A DNA stretch of 33,012 bases from Candidatus Levybacteria bacterium RIFCSPHIGHO2_01_FULL_38_26 (GCA_001782075.1 MFNO01000014.1:1-33012), one strand, 5' to 3'. Shown: positions 14,390 to 23,231, counted from the first letter of the stretch. A program made the numbers and translations. Notes: generated from the letters alone by a model not told the origin.

Positions 14390-14395
14390 ATTATA
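14390..14395 (-). promoter_or_regulatory. -10 box of the methyltransferase gene
   Basis: TATAAT on the minus strand lies about 20 bases upstream of the methyltransferase ATG. The -35 is not convincing. It lies in the 90-base gap after qatD, so the methyltransferase need not depend on the Qat promoter. Confidence 0.4.
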
Positions 14396-14460
14396 TGTTT
14401 TTTTTGCTTATAAGGCACCATAATTTATCTACATTTTTAAAAAATAATCATGATTAAGAC

Positions 14461-15219
14461 CTAGATACTTTTTTCAATTAAATATCTCAGATTTAAATTT
14501 ACTGATTTCGAAACTTCTAACGGAGGAATTCCTAATATCTTGGCAAGCAGAAATATGGTATTTATTACATCTCCAGGCTTACTTGGTCTACCTTTCCATT
14601 CAATAAATGGACCATCTGTTTCTGTAAGTATTCTTTCAATGGGCAGATTTTTAAGCAATTCTTGACCTTTTTTAGTTTGCAGCATCGCTACATTGAATGA
14701 AAAATAGCAACCAAGATTAACCGCTCGTTGTGCCTCATTACTAGTTCCGGTGAACCAATGTAATACTACAGCACCTCGATCTATTGGTAGAAATTTTTCT
14801 ATGAACTCAAGGACTATGCCTGCTGATCGAACGCTATGCACTGTTAATATTTTACCCCCAACTTTTGAACAACATTTAAGGATATGTTCAAAAACTCTTT
14901 TTTGCTCACCAAAAGAATGGGAAAAATTAGGACTAGAATCAAGACCTACCTCCCCAATATACTTTGCTTCGGGAAGATAATTCTCCCATAGGAAAAGCTC
15001 CTTCGATGCATCTTTCCCGATCAATTGAGGATGAAGACCGAGTGCAGGTCGAACATACTTTGTGCCCTTGGTAAGATCGCGATTTCGTACCCATGCCCGA
15101 GGAGTTGTTGTGACAGCGAGGGTTCGAATAGCGTTTATCTCACAGAGCTCAATTAATTGGACATGATCTTCGTATAGATCAAGATGGCAATGGAAATCTA
15201 CAAGCGGTTTTATATCCAT
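14461..15219 (-). CDS. qatD: QatD, TatD-family metal-dependent DNase of the Qat system
   Basis: This 252-aa protein has the TatD fold signatures: DFHCHLD (8-14) with both metal-binding histidines, GEVGLDSSP with Glu90 bridging the metals, TVHSVRSA and VLHWFTG with later histidines, and ETDGPF in place of the more common ETDAP. TatD enzymes are metal-dependent nucleases. As the last gene of a qatA-qatB-qatC-qatD run, it is the QatD component of the known anti-phage system; alone it could pass for a housekeeping TatD. Its ATG lies 11 bases after the qatC stop. Confidence 0.9.
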   Translation of the reverse strand: MDIKPLVDFHCHLDLYEDHVQLIELCEINAIRTLAVTTTPRAWVRNRDLTKGTKYVRPALGLHPQLIGKDASKELFLWENYLPEAKYIGEVGLDSSPNFSHSFGEQKRVFEHILKCCSKVGGKILTVHSVRSAGIVLEFIEKFLPIDRGAVVLHWFTGTSNEAQRAVNLGCYFSFNVAMLQTKKGQELLKNLPIERILTETDGPFIEWKGRPSKPGDVINTIFLLAKILGIPPLEVSKSVNLNLRYLIEKSI

Positions 15220-15230
15220 AATTAATTTTA

Positions 15231-16595
15231 CTATTCCGGTTTGGTCTGCACATCGTTAAGAATATCTGCAACTTCGTCCATCCCTCTTTTGTATACCTCA
15301 GCAAGTGATTGTTGGCGTATTTGTGTCTCATCAGAAAGCGAACCAGAGCTTAGAATAATAATTTTTGCCAAATTTGGATTTATCTTGAGGCGTTGGATAG
15401 CAAACTGGAAAGAACGTATCTGTTGTCCTTCCGCCCGTAAAGTACTTAGAGCTTGCCCATTTAGGCTACTTACTGTGTAAGTTGTAGGATCAGCACTCAA
15501 TCCTTTTCTTATCGCGGCTCGACGAATTAAACAAGGAATACAATACCCACAATGTTGAACTCCGTAACCCCTATATCTTCCTTTGCTCGGTGAAGAGCAT
15601 GATAGCGAGCTGGGTAGAAGCTGTCGAAGAATAGGTTTATTAATGCATGAATCAATCATTTCTCCTTTGGTTTTATCCCAATATGGATTTTCAATATGAC
15701 CATCAATTTGTAGTAAATCAAGTATTTCATTCCATCGGGCTATATAAAATGGATGAGTTGTCCGCGTGCTATGTGAACCAAGCCTGAGCTGATCAAGCGG
15801 TATATTTAGAGCGATAAGCCCATTTTCAGGTACACGCAAGACAAAGTGCTTATTAAAGCCCGTGCCAGCGAGTACTCCTAAAGTGAAGAATAGGAATGAA
15901 CGACCACGAGTTGTCTTCTCATGTTCTTTGTTCCTAGCTCTGACTCCGGGAAAACTCATCCAAACACGTAAACGATCGAATTCATTTTGTGCGTAGTGAC
16001 TTTTGAGTGCATCAAAACACGTTTGTTGAGCATCACTCACCGAGCCCTCACTTGCGTGGCTAATAAGCAGAGGTATTTTCCCGTTTTGGAGTAGATCGAA
16101 AGCTCCGATAAGGCTATCAAGACCGCCTGAAAAAAGGGAGATGCAGTCAAATCGTACCCCGGTAAGCTGTAGGGTACCGGTAGGAGCAAGAATTGGAAGA
16201 TCAGTAGGGCGTGGTCGAAAATTAATTGTCCAAATATCTCCTGTTAGAAAGTTGAGCGTGCGGGTAAGTACAGAAGCTGCTTTATGCCACTTTGTAATAT
16301 CACTGACAGGCACAACTAGTCTGATCTCGCGTGTCCAACTATTTTGCGATTCGGTATCTCTTGGAATAAGAATGTCTGCGGCTTGGACATGAGCAGCGAA
16401 GATTAAAAGGTCAATCCCGGTTTCGGAAGAAAAGATTCCCATCCTTACAAGATCATCAAGAGCATGACCCATTCCATAATTCAATTTCCCATCTGGAGTG
16501 ACAAGGTTTAGCTTTGATAAAACCTCGTCAAGTGCTATTGGAATAGGAGTATTATCACTTGATCCGTATCTCCCGCAAATGACATGTCTTTTCAT
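15231..16595 (-). CDS. qatC: QatC, QueC-like PP-loop enzyme of the Qat system
   Basis: This 454-aa protein has an N-terminal extension of about 145 residues, then a PP-loop ATPase core with LFSGGLDSLIGAF (SGGxDS at 156-161). Near the C-terminus HCGYCIPC (Cys349, Cys352, Cys355, with Cys333 before) forms the zinc site of QueC, the enzyme that makes preQ0. It is much longer than QueC (about 230 aa), and no other preQ0 genes are nearby, which fits the defence protein QatC. Its chemistry in defence is thought to resemble nucleobase or peptide modification but is not shown here. It lies 8 bases after qatB. Confidence 0.93.
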   Translation of the reverse strand: MKRHVICGRYGSSDNTPIPIALDEVLSKLNLVTPDGKLNYGMGHALDDLVRMGIFSSETGIDLLIFAAHVQAADILIPRDTESQNSWTREIRLVVPVSDITKWHKAASVLTRTLNFLTGDIWTINFRPRPTDLPILAPTGTLQLTGVRFDCISLFSGGLDSLIGAFDLLQNGKIPLLISHASEGSVSDAQQTCFDALKSHYAQNEFDRLRVWMSFPGVRARNKEHEKTTRGRSFLFFTLGVLAGTGFNKHFVLRVPENGLIALNIPLDQLRLGSHSTRTTHPFYIARWNEILDLLQIDGHIENPYWDKTKGEMIDSCINKPILRQLLPSSLSCSSPSKGRYRGYGVQHCGYCIPCLIRRAAIRKGLSADPTTYTVSSLNGQALSTLRAEGQQIRSFQFAIQRLKINPNLAKIIILSSGSLSDETQIRQQSLAEVYKRGMDEVADILNDVQTKPE

Positions 16596-16603
16596 TGTTA
16601 TTT

Positions 16604-17476
16604 TTATCTATTTTCTGCATTAGCAAGTGCTAATAAAAGAGTAAATGATTGTTCATACACACCATCAACGAATTCGAGCATTTTATCAGGAGTGAGCTCT
16701 TCGAGTTTTTCGCGTGCTGAAGTTAGAGCGTCGGAAACGCCGTTGCTGATGAAATCACGCAGTTGATCCTGAACTTTTTCAACTTCTGAAGCATTTTCCG
16801 GTAGTGAGATTGTGTTTGTGCCAATCTCATTGTATAAACGTTCCTCTATGGTATGGGTCATATAGAGTTCAACCACCGTTTGAATTTGATCTGAATTTAA
16901 AGTATTAAAATCGGAAATACCCGCTTCCGCTAAGTCTGCGATTGTTCTAATGAATGAATCTATCGCTATTCCGGCATCTACAGTACCGCCTTCAGGACAA
17001 ATATAATCTCTTATGCCTGCAAAAATTTCTTCAACAGGACGTCCTGCCAAGGATTCTAATTTGAGTGAGCGTAAAACATTTTCTATACCTCGCTCTGAAA
17101 CATCGGAAAGGAACCCCAAAAGACTAGCGGCTGCCTTTCGGGATGATCCCATACTCCTTGCCGCATTACGCGATCCTCCAGATGTTTTGTTTATATAACC
17201 AGAGACTGCTCTTTTTAAGCTTGCATGATCAGTTCCGCCAGATCGTGCGAATCTGGAAAAGTTGGATCTCACAGTCCTAAATCTATTTGGATCAGCAGTA
17301 GGTGGAATCGGCGGATAGTTTGGAGGAGAGGGAGCTAGTCCTGGTTGAGGAGGAGTATTTTCGTCATTTGCACCGACCGATGGTTGAGATGGAGTCTCGA
17401 TTTCAGAGTACAACCAAGTCGGAATTAATGGAGTGTTTTTACCCCGAGTGCCTTTATTCGATGTAGATGTTCCCAT
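16604..17476 (-). CDS. qatB: QatB, conserved partner protein of the Qat system
   Basis: This 290-aa protein starts with a disordered Pro/Ser/Thr-rich stretch (1-65). A helical domain with a basic, Gly/Ala/Ser-rich signature follows (SLKRAVSGYINKTSGGSRNAAR and MGSSRKAAASLLGFL, about 84-120), then an alpha-helical C-terminal half (130-285). The signature and the position between a KAP ATPase and a QueC-like gene identify it as QatB. The family has no known enzymatic motif; in published work QatB is a substrate-like partner of QatC, which I recall but cannot verify here. Composition is visibly richer in G+C than the element's recombinase genes. Confidence 0.85.
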   Translation of the reverse strand: MGTSTSNKGTRGKNTPLIPTWLYSEIETPSQPSVGANDENTPPQPGLAPSPPNYPPIPPTADPNRFRTVRSNFSRFARSGGTDHASLKRAVSGYINKTSGGSRNAARSMGSSRKAAASLLGFLSDVSERGIENVLRSLKLESLAGRPVEEIFAGIRDYICPEGGTVDAGIAIDSFIRTIADLAEAGISDFNTLNSDQIQTVVELYMTHTIEERLYNEIGTNTISLPENASEVEKVQDQLRDFISNGVSDALTSAREKLEELTPDKMLEFVDGVYEQSFTLLLALANAENR

Positions 17477-17480
17477 ATCA

Positions 17481-19388
17481 TTATTTTTTCCTTCGGGTGC
17501 TTATTGCCGCTGCCGCTGCAGTTTTAAGCGGTTGGTTGTTTGAAGTTGATGCCCAACGATCTAATGATTGATCAAAACGGACATTATTTGCTGGATCTTT
17601 GATAACAGCATTCCATCCTTGCACTACCCATGGACCGAGATGGTCTAAAGGCAATGATTCAAGAAAACTCATAAGATTTGATTCTAACTCTGGATGTGCA
17701 GTAACCAGCACCCTCAATCCCTCTATACCCGGAGGCTGTGTATCAAATGAACCTTTACTCATAATACGGAGCCGGACTTCTTCAAATACTTGTGCTGTCT
17801 CGGGAGGGGCGAGTTCTCTAAGTTTAGAGTTCATTGCTTGGACGGTCATTTTAGGACCGAGCAGCTGTTCTGCTACCGCTACCAATTTTCCTAATGCCGA
17901 ATTACCACCGAAATAATCTTTTCGGTCTTTTGCTACAAAAAGATAGGGTCTCAAATCGATATCTCCTAATTGTGGTTGTACTGCTGCCCAAGACTGAATA
18001 TACTCCGATGAAATCCATCCTTGAGCTTCCGCACTAATAGATTCTTCTTTTGTTGATGTCTTCTTGTCCGTTTGCTTTTCAATATTTACTTCAAGCACTT
18101 TTAAATCCCGGCATTTACCATCGGCTGACGCTGCGGCCATTGCCGCTATAGAATCAAATAGCGGGGGAAAGAACCGTTCTGCCAACATGAGTTTGGCAAG
18201 GATGGGAAGCTTGATATCATCGCCAAACCCTCTAGCTTCTGCGATACGCTGACGCAATACGAGAGTGTTAAGGAAGCGTTTGATTTGACGAGGATTTCCC
18301 TTGGTTCCGGTAGCAAGAATAGTGCCTATCTGATCGCTAAGCGTGAGTGCGTCTAATACAGAAGCTGCTTTATCACCGAGCGTATCTCGTACGGTTGCCG
18401 CATCAATTGCAGCAACAGCCCATGGTTTCTTTAATCTCTGACGTGCAGCATCGATTAATTTTTGAAATTCAGGATCGTCTTCTCCAAGCTCCGCAGCGAT
18501 AAGGAGTAGAGTAACATAGGTTCGTGTTTCAGTTTCTCCAAGAGCTGGAATTCGAAACGGAACCTGGATAAGTTTTTCAAGATAATTACGAGCGTAATCA
18601 CGTGGACCGGTTGTATCGGGAAGTTCAGGGAAGTGTTTTCTTACCGCATATTCGATCATTGCCTCATCAGCCGCGACCACAAAAGCTGTGCGTTTTGTAA
18701 AGACAAACAGACGGACTGCTTCAAGTGTTTCAATCGCTACTTCCGGCAGACAACGATCAAGATCGTCTATAAGCACAACCAATTGATCAACAGAGGCTTC
18801 TTTTAAAAGATCGTCGAATGCTTTTTGAAACTCCTGTATTTCTTCCGGCAGATGTTTTGCCTCGGCAGATTTAAGAAGACCATCTAGTTGACCCATAGCA
18901 GATTCAATGTTTCCTTTAGTAGCAAGAGATGCTGGGTTACCAATAAGTCCTTTAACTGTACCGACGACAGCTTGTATTTGATCAGGTGTCGGTATGCCGG
19001 TAAATGCAGTCCAAGCCAGTCCTCCTCCTGTCTTTGCTGCCTTTAACCAGTCGATTCTTTTGAAGGTTTCTTTGAGTGCACCAGTTGCTTTCTTCAAAGC
19101 TGGTCTTTTTTCAACAAGACCGGTAACAATACCTTCAATCAGAGCGATTTTGGCGTCCTCGAAACCCTGAAAACGCCACCCATTAAATTTGACGCAAAGA
19201 ACATTTTCTTCCTTTTTAAGTCCTGACTCAATCATCTCAAGGATGCTTGATTTTCCTGCACCCCAATCTCCATGCACACCGATAGTAACGGGCTTATCCG
19301 GTCTCTCACGAAGAAGTTTCGTTATGGTGAGAGCAATAGCCTCATAGTTGAGAAGATCGACTTTTGTTTCATTATCGGTCAGAATCAT
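17481..19388 (-). CDS. qatA: QatA, KAP-family P-loop ATPase of the Qat system
   Basis: From the ATG at 19388 the protein is 635 aa; a TTG start 48 bases upstream is also possible. Walker A is GDWGAGKS (about 40-47) and Walker B is VVLIDDLDRCLP (about 204-215), with the large Gly/Ala-rich insertion between them that defines KAP NTPases. KGNPRQIKRFLN, a conserved KAP motif, follows near residue 360. KAP proteins are membrane-associated ATPases, and this one may sense or act at the membrane; no clear membrane helix pair is seen in the insertion except the hydrophobic TGGGLAWTAFTGI. First gene of the operon, 4 bases from qatB. Confidence 0.93.
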   Translation of the reverse strand: MILTDNETKVDLLNYEAIALTITKLLRERPDKPVTIGVHGDWGAGKSSILEMIESGLKKEENVLCVKFNGWRFQGFEDAKIALIEGIVTGLVEKRPALKKATGALKETFKRIDWLKAAKTGGGLAWTAFTGIPTPDQIQAVVGTVKGLIGNPASLATKGNIESAMGQLDGLLKSAEAKHLPEEIQEFQKAFDDLLKEASVDQLVVLIDDLDRCLPEVAIETLEAVRLFVFTKRTAFVVAADEAMIEYAVRKHFPELPDTTGPRDYARNYLEKLIQVPFRIPALGETETRTYVTLLLIAAELGEDDPEFQKLIDAARQRLKKPWAVAAIDAATVRDTLGDKAASVLDALTLSDQIGTILATGTKGNPRQIKRFLNTLVLRQRIAEARGFGDDIKLPILAKLMLAERFFPPLFDSIAAMAAASADGKCRDLKVLEVNIEKQTDKKTSTKEESISAEAQGWISSEYIQSWAAVQPQLGDIDLRPYLFVAKDRKDYFGGNSALGKLVAVAEQLLGPKMTVQAMNSKLRELAPPETAQVFEEVRLRIMSKGSFDTQPPGIEGLRVLVTAHPELESNLMSFLESLPLDHLGPWVVQGWNAVIKDPANNVRFDQSLDRWASTSNNQPLKTAAAAAISTRRKK

Positions 19389-19499
19389 AAAATTATCCCA
19401 ATTGGTAGCCCTAATTTTACTCTTTTCCGATAACAATTACTATAAGGATTGCTCGGGATTTTTTTGGGTTTGCAGAATCACAGCAGCTTGGGAAATTTA

Positions 19500-21344
19500 T
19501 TACGCGAAGGCAAGCGGGGTATTCATCTGCAGTTTCTTGATTTCGTTCCAACGTTGTCTGAGTTCACCGATATAGCGAAGGTCCTGAAAAGCATTTATAA
19601 TAGAGCTGAAATCTATTGTTATATTAATTCTAGGCTCGGGGAGCAAGGAAGGATTTTTAGAGTAGAAAGAGTCAATTTGGCCTGATTTGAAGCCCTCTTT
19701 TTCAGGTTCGAACATTGGTGAAATTTCCGCCACTTCGTTTTTTGCCATTTCTATAAACTGTAACGGTTTTTGCAAATCTACACGCACAATTCCGTCTTTT
19801 AATAAAAGGTTCGAACCGATTCCTAATAAGATTTGCTTCTTTGTGTCTCTGTCTCCATTGGTAAACCAGTGCCGTGCATAGCAGGCGAAGTTAAACGTTT
19901 TTTCTGTAAGCTCTACCCATTTATCAATCCGTCCGTCGGCATTTTGTAGTTTTTCAAACAAACTGGCCTTTTCTTTTAGTAAGGCTTCCTTTTGTATCCT
20001 AAATTCTTCGTCCGAAAGAAGCTCACCATTAGAGTTTTGCGATGATATTTTGAACCGTACCAAGTTATCAATACGCTTGACGCACTCGTCGTAGGCTGCC
20101 TGCTGGGACTGGATAATAGCGTTTCTGTCCTCGGTTTCTATATCAGCCAACTCGTTAAGATATTTGATAGCCCAGCTTTTGAAGTTTTCCGATATTTGAA
20201 CCCGTTCAAGTAAAGCGTCGAACTGTTTTTCGAACTTTTCGACTCTAATTCCTTTCTGGTTACACTCTTTCTTTTTCCGCTTGGTGCAGTGATAGTAAAT
20301 GTAGTGAAGCCGCGTCGGTTTATTCATAGCCGTTATCAAGATTTGACAACGGGGACAGGCAACTTTATTTAATGAAGCGAACTTATATTTGCATTCGGAA
20401 CAGATTATTTGATGTTTTTCTTCGGCGGTTATCATGGCGTTACATTCGCCACACCGTAGTAAGCCTGTATAAGTAAATTCGTGGGTTCTTGGTCTTGGCC
20501 GTCCTTTATTTCCTAGAAAAATTTGAACCTTCTCGTATTCTTCTTTCGAAATCATTGGTTTATGTTTGCCTTTGTACCAGTTTCCGCTACCAACTGGATA
20601 TTCAAAATCGCCGTAATAGAAGGGGTCAGTAAATGTTTTATAAATTTGGCTTCTACTCATAGGCTTACCGCCGATTCTTTTGTGCTTGGTGGTTCTGTAC
20701 CCCCATTCACCATTCATTTTTCTTAACACTTGAATAGGGCTATAAATTCCAGTCAACATCATGTCCCAGCCTTTACGCATTAAAATAAACCGTTCAGGGT
20801 CTTCAACAATTGTTTTATTACCACGCTCAGCGTATTTATCGTTCATGTATCCTGGTTTTGCACCACTGGGAAGCCAACCTCTCTCTGCTTTAGATTTTAA
20901 CCCCCGCTTTGTGTCCTTACTAAGGTCGCTAATAAACTGGTTAGCCATCCCGAACTCGACGTACATAAGAAGCAAGTCATTAGCGGTATAAATTTTTGCT
21001 GGGGTAATTATCTCTACTCCAAGTTCAGTAACAGCATAGATTACTTTTCCACCATCTATTGCGTTTCGGGCTAACCTGTTTAATTTCCAGCACAGAACCG
21101 CCTTGACCCCACCTTCTTCTATTTCGTTCATCATTTTGTTGAACTCTGGTCTTCCTGGGATTTTGGCTGAAAAAGATTCTGTGTAATAGGGTTTTCTAAC
21201 TTCAATTCGTCCGTTTTTTATTACGGTCGATTCAAGTTCTTTTATTTGTGAATCAATAGAAGCGGCTTGTCTGTCTTCTGCCTCGCTTGATTTTCTGGCA
21301 TAAAGTAAGTTTATAGCCATACGTTTAAGACTTATTGTCTTCAT
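19500..21344 (-). CDS. Large serine recombinase (integrase of element 2)
   Basis: This protein of up to 614 aa has the resolvase domain with YARKSSEAEDRQAASI (catalytic serine in ARKSS), WKLNRLARN and QFISDLSKDTKRG. A recombinase domain follows, then a double zinc ribbon (CGECNAMI, CSECKYKF, CPRCQ, and HCTKRKKKECNQKG, about 297-368) and a coiled coil (about 405-470). It is longer than and clearly different from the element 1 enzyme. The first ATG (21344) follows an AAAGGA Shine-Dalgarno at a long spacing; the ATG at 21320 is also plausible. The operator-like GACTTATTGTC overlaps its start. Confidence 0.94.
   Translation of the reverse strand: MKTISLKRMAINLLYARKSSEAEDRQAASIDSQIKELESTVIKNGRIEVRKPYYTESFSAKIPGRPEFNKMMNEIEEGGVKAVLCWKLNRLARNAIDGGKVIYAVTELGVEIITPAKIYTANDLLLMYVEFGMANQFISDLSKDTKRGLKSKAERGWLPSGAKPGYMNDKYAERGNKTIVEDPERFILMRKGWDMMLTGIYSPIQVLRKMNGEWGYRTTKHKRIGGKPMSRSQIYKTFTDPFYYGDFEYPVGSGNWYKGKHKPMISKEEYEKVQIFLGNKGRPRPRTHEFTYTGLLRCGECNAMITAEEKHQIICSECKYKFASLNKVACPRCQILITAMNKPTRLHYIYYHCTKRKKKECNQKGIRVEKFEKQFDALLERVQISENFKSWAIKYLNELADIETEDRNAIIQSQQAAYDECVKRIDNLVRFKISSQNSNGELLSDEEFRIQKEALLKEKASLFEKLQNADGRIDKWVELTEKTFNFACYARHWFTNGDRDTKKQILLGIGSNLLLKDGIVRVDLQKPLQFIEMAKNEVAEISPMFEPEKEGFKSGQIDSFYSKNPSLLPEPRINITIDFSSIINAFQDLRYIGELRQRWNEIKKLQMNTPLAFA
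21329..21339. promoter_or_regulatory. Operator-like motif at the element 2 integrase start
   Basis: GACTTATTGTC differs by one base from the two GACTTATCGTC copies between the PH-like gene and the Xre regulator. As at 23537, it is followed at the same distance by a TCATT(T/A)TATC block that reads TAAAAT or TATAAT on the minus strand. The integrase is therefore a likely target of the element's Xre regulator. Confidence 0.55.
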
Positions 21345-21446
21345 TTTATCATTTTTCCTTTCATTATTCTTTTAATTTTTCTTAAATACTTCATACTTCT
21401 TACTTAACAAGTAACCATATTGGGTTATTTGTGATAGGTAGCCTTA

Positions 21447-21893
21447 TTAACCATTACCAATTTTTGTTACTGGTTGCATTAAAAAGTTAGGGTCGCCAGA
21501 ACTTCTAATTAAATCTCTTTCCAGTATTTGATACTGCATATTTCCATATTTTCCATTAGGGTTATTAACCCTACCTATTTTTGCTAGCCACCCCTTATGA
21601 GTTAATCTTTTCAAAACGGATTGCACGGTATTTTTGCCTAAGCCTGTATCATCAGCAATTGTGTCCAAGGACGGGAAAGCAATCTTGTTTTTATCCATAT
21701 AACTGCATAGATAAATAAGTACTTTTAATTCATTTCCACTTATATTTTTAAGGTGTCCGTCTTTGGCCAACGAATGACTAATTCGAATCCAAAGGTTATA
21801 TCTGTTATAACCCTTATTTTGTTTAACGCGACTTCTTGCTCTTTCTAAAGCCGCAGGCAAGGATTCACCTATTTTTTTCATATCCATATCCAT
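21447..21893 (-). CDS. Helix-turn-helix protein, replication or regulatory type
   Basis: From the ATG at 21893 it is 148 aa. After a basic N-terminus, LSGNELKVLIYLCSYMD-like and FPSLDTIADDTGLGKNTVQSVLKRLTHKGWLAKIG form a winged-helix domain at about 55-125. This is the common domain of phage and plasmid replication proteins that bind origins, and also of element regulators. The start has three in-frame ATGs in the repeated unit ATGGATATGGATATG. It lies between the DUF5659-like gene and the integrase. Confidence 0.75.
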   Translation of the reverse strand: MDMDMKKIGESLPAALERARSRVKQNKGYNRYNLWIRISHSLAKDGHLKNISGNELKVLIYLCSYMDKNKIAFPSLDTIADDTGLGKNTVQSVLKRLTHKGWLAKIGRVNNPNGKYGNMQYQILERDLIRSSGDPNFLMQPVTKIGNG

Positions 21894-21915
21894 ATTTACG
21901 CCAGGTGGCACACTT

Positions 21916-22155
21916 TCAACTCGAATAAATCAAGTCTTTAAGTGTTCGTATGGCGTCTGTATAAGATTTAATTTTTGAAACGGCTTGGTTTTTCCAGTAG
22001 AGGTTAATAAGTTGCTCGCATTTGTTTTTATTCACGAAATTGAACCAACAAACTTTACCCACTTTTTCAACTTCACCAAGCTCTAAGCCCTCACAATAGA
22101 GGTAAGCGGCCAGGTATAAGTCTTTAACTCGATAGCTATTTAATTGCATATTCAT
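21916..22155 (-). CDS. DUF5659-like small protein
   Basis: This 79-aa protein fits the DUF5659-type pattern: YRVKDLYLAAYLYCEGLELGEVE, then VCWFNFVNKNKCEQLINLYW and DAIRTLKDLIYSS. It corresponds to the protein at 9077 in element 1. Function is unknown, but in both elements it sits close to the serine recombinase and behind a mini-ORF. It overlaps the upstream 54-aa ORF by 20 bases. Confidence 0.75.
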   Translation of the reverse strand: MNMQLNSYRVKDLYLAAYLYCEGLELGEVEKVGKVCWFNFVNKNKCEQLINLYWKNQAVSKIKSYTDAIRTLKDLIYSS

Positions 22156-22300
22156 ATTTCTTTATCGGTCGATAAATTGCAGAAAAGAGCCGAAGTAAAT
22201 TCATAGCGAGTCGCTCGGCTACTTCGTAAGAAATCTTTTGTTGGTTTTCTTTCTCGTAGATTTGCTGGAATTCTTCTACGGCTTGCTTTGAAAGCTTCAT
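22136..22300 (-). CDS. 54-aa mini-protein upstream of the DUF5659-like gene
   Basis: The frame begins MKLSKQAVEEFQQIYEKE and contains AERLAMNLLRLFSAIYRPIK. I recall this helical pattern, with an LSKxAVEEFxxIYxKE start and an LLxLFxAIYRPI end, as a small conserved protein of CPR mobile elements, though I cannot confirm it here. Its 3' end overlaps the DUF5659-like start. Function is unknown. Confidence 0.65.
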   Translation of the reverse strand: MKLSKQAVEEFQQIYEKENQQKISYEVAERLAMNLLRLFSAIYRPIKKYEYAIK

Positions 22301-22368
22301 TAAGACCCAGTCAAAAGTTCCTTTGTAGAGGAATCAAGATACCAGTTTAGCCTTAAATTTGAAGTAGG

Positions 22369-23118
22369 TCAGCGGAATTGTGGCGGAATCGGCTTAGAAG
22401 TGTATGGGGTTATCTCGAAAAAATATGAATTACTTTCACCTCTGAAAGCTATTGTAATATGCTTACCAATTTCTGGCTCTGTTAAGAGCTTTTTTTTAAG
22501 GTAGTTTTTGGCATCACCTAATTGTTTCTCGTTAAACTCACCTTGTCCACGTTTTCTCATTTGGGTAACAATCGATGCACGAGGAACTATGCAGCCGTAT
22601 ACACCAATGGATAAATAATTCTCTTTCCAGTAGCCAAATAAAATATCCATTAGGTCAGAAATCTGGGTGTTCCCTCTAACAGTGGAGAAATTTAGAGCGA
22701 GCGGATTTTGTGTCATGTCTCTATCAAGGTAAAAAATGCCGTCTTCAAAATGACAAAACATAGTCGTGCTTTTAGAATTTCTCTTTACTTGTTCTTCGGT
22801 AAGCAAGTTGCGGTATCGTCTTAATGGTTCTTCGTTGTTGTGGATAGTTATTACTTGACTATTCCCAAGTGCTTCGAGTTGAAAATTACTCACCACGCCC
22901 AACCTTTGAAACCTGTCGATTATTTCTAAAATCCGTTGCCACCAGTCGGAATGAGTTTTTTTGAAAATATCTTTAGAGATGTTTTTAACTTCAATTTCAA
23001 CCGTATTGCGATTTGCGTAGGAAATTTGGGCGAGGAAATAGTCAAGTAGTGCCAGTTCTTGTTCGATAAACTGGTCTGGTAAATTGTCGAGCCGTAGCGC
23101 GGTTTTTTTCATATCCAT
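22369..23118 (-). CDS. Unknown 249-aa protein, possible DNA-binding element regulator
   Basis: I do not recognise it. The start is MDMKKTALRLDNLPDQFIEQELALLDYFL, then an alpha/beta region (IEVKNISKDIFKK, SDWWQRILEIIDRFQRLGVV) that looks like a winged helix. The second half has FYLDRDMTQNPLALNFSTVRG and a C-terminal region with KQLGDAKNYLKKKLLTEPEIGK, again helix then strand. Two winged-helix-like halves would resemble a plasmid initiator, but this is a weak inference. Its promoter region contains two dyads, so it is probably regulated. Confidence 0.6.
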   Translation of the reverse strand: MDMKKTALRLDNLPDQFIEQELALLDYFLAQISYANRNTVEIEVKNISKDIFKKTHSDWWQRILEIIDRFQRLGVVSNFQLEALGNSQVITIHNNEEPLRRYRNLLTEEQVKRNSKSTTMFCHFEDGIFYLDRDMTQNPLALNFSTVRGNTQISDLMDILFGYWKENYLSIGVYGCIVPRASIVTQMRKRGQGEFNEKQLGDAKNYLKKKLLTEPEIGKHITIAFRGESNSYFFEITPYTSKPIPPQFR

Positions 23119-23139
23119 AACATCTTGCCAACTCTAGTA

Positions 23140-23190
23140 ATTATACCTAAAGCCGATTATCGGAAGCGTACCAAATTCACCCAGGGTGAA
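23140..23190 (-). promoter_or_regulatory. Promoter with two dyads upstream of the 249-aa gene
   Basis: TATAAT on the minus strand is at 23140-23145. Just upstream is the perfect palindrome CCGAT-T-ATCGG (23153-23163), inside the promoter spacer, and further up the palindrome TTCACCC-A-GGGTGAA (23176-23190). Two different repressor sites at one promoter are plausible. Confidence 0.5.
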
Positions 23191-23231
23191 GTCAAGGGAT
23201 ATTGTAAGTGAGAGGTGTAGAAAATGGAGAA

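Noticed and set aside
14461-16595. QueC-like and TatD-like genes read as queuosine biosynthesis plus a housekeeping DNase.
   Set aside because: The QueC-like protein is about twice normal length, no QueD, QueE or QueF is nearby, and the KAP ATPase and QatB complete the Qat set.
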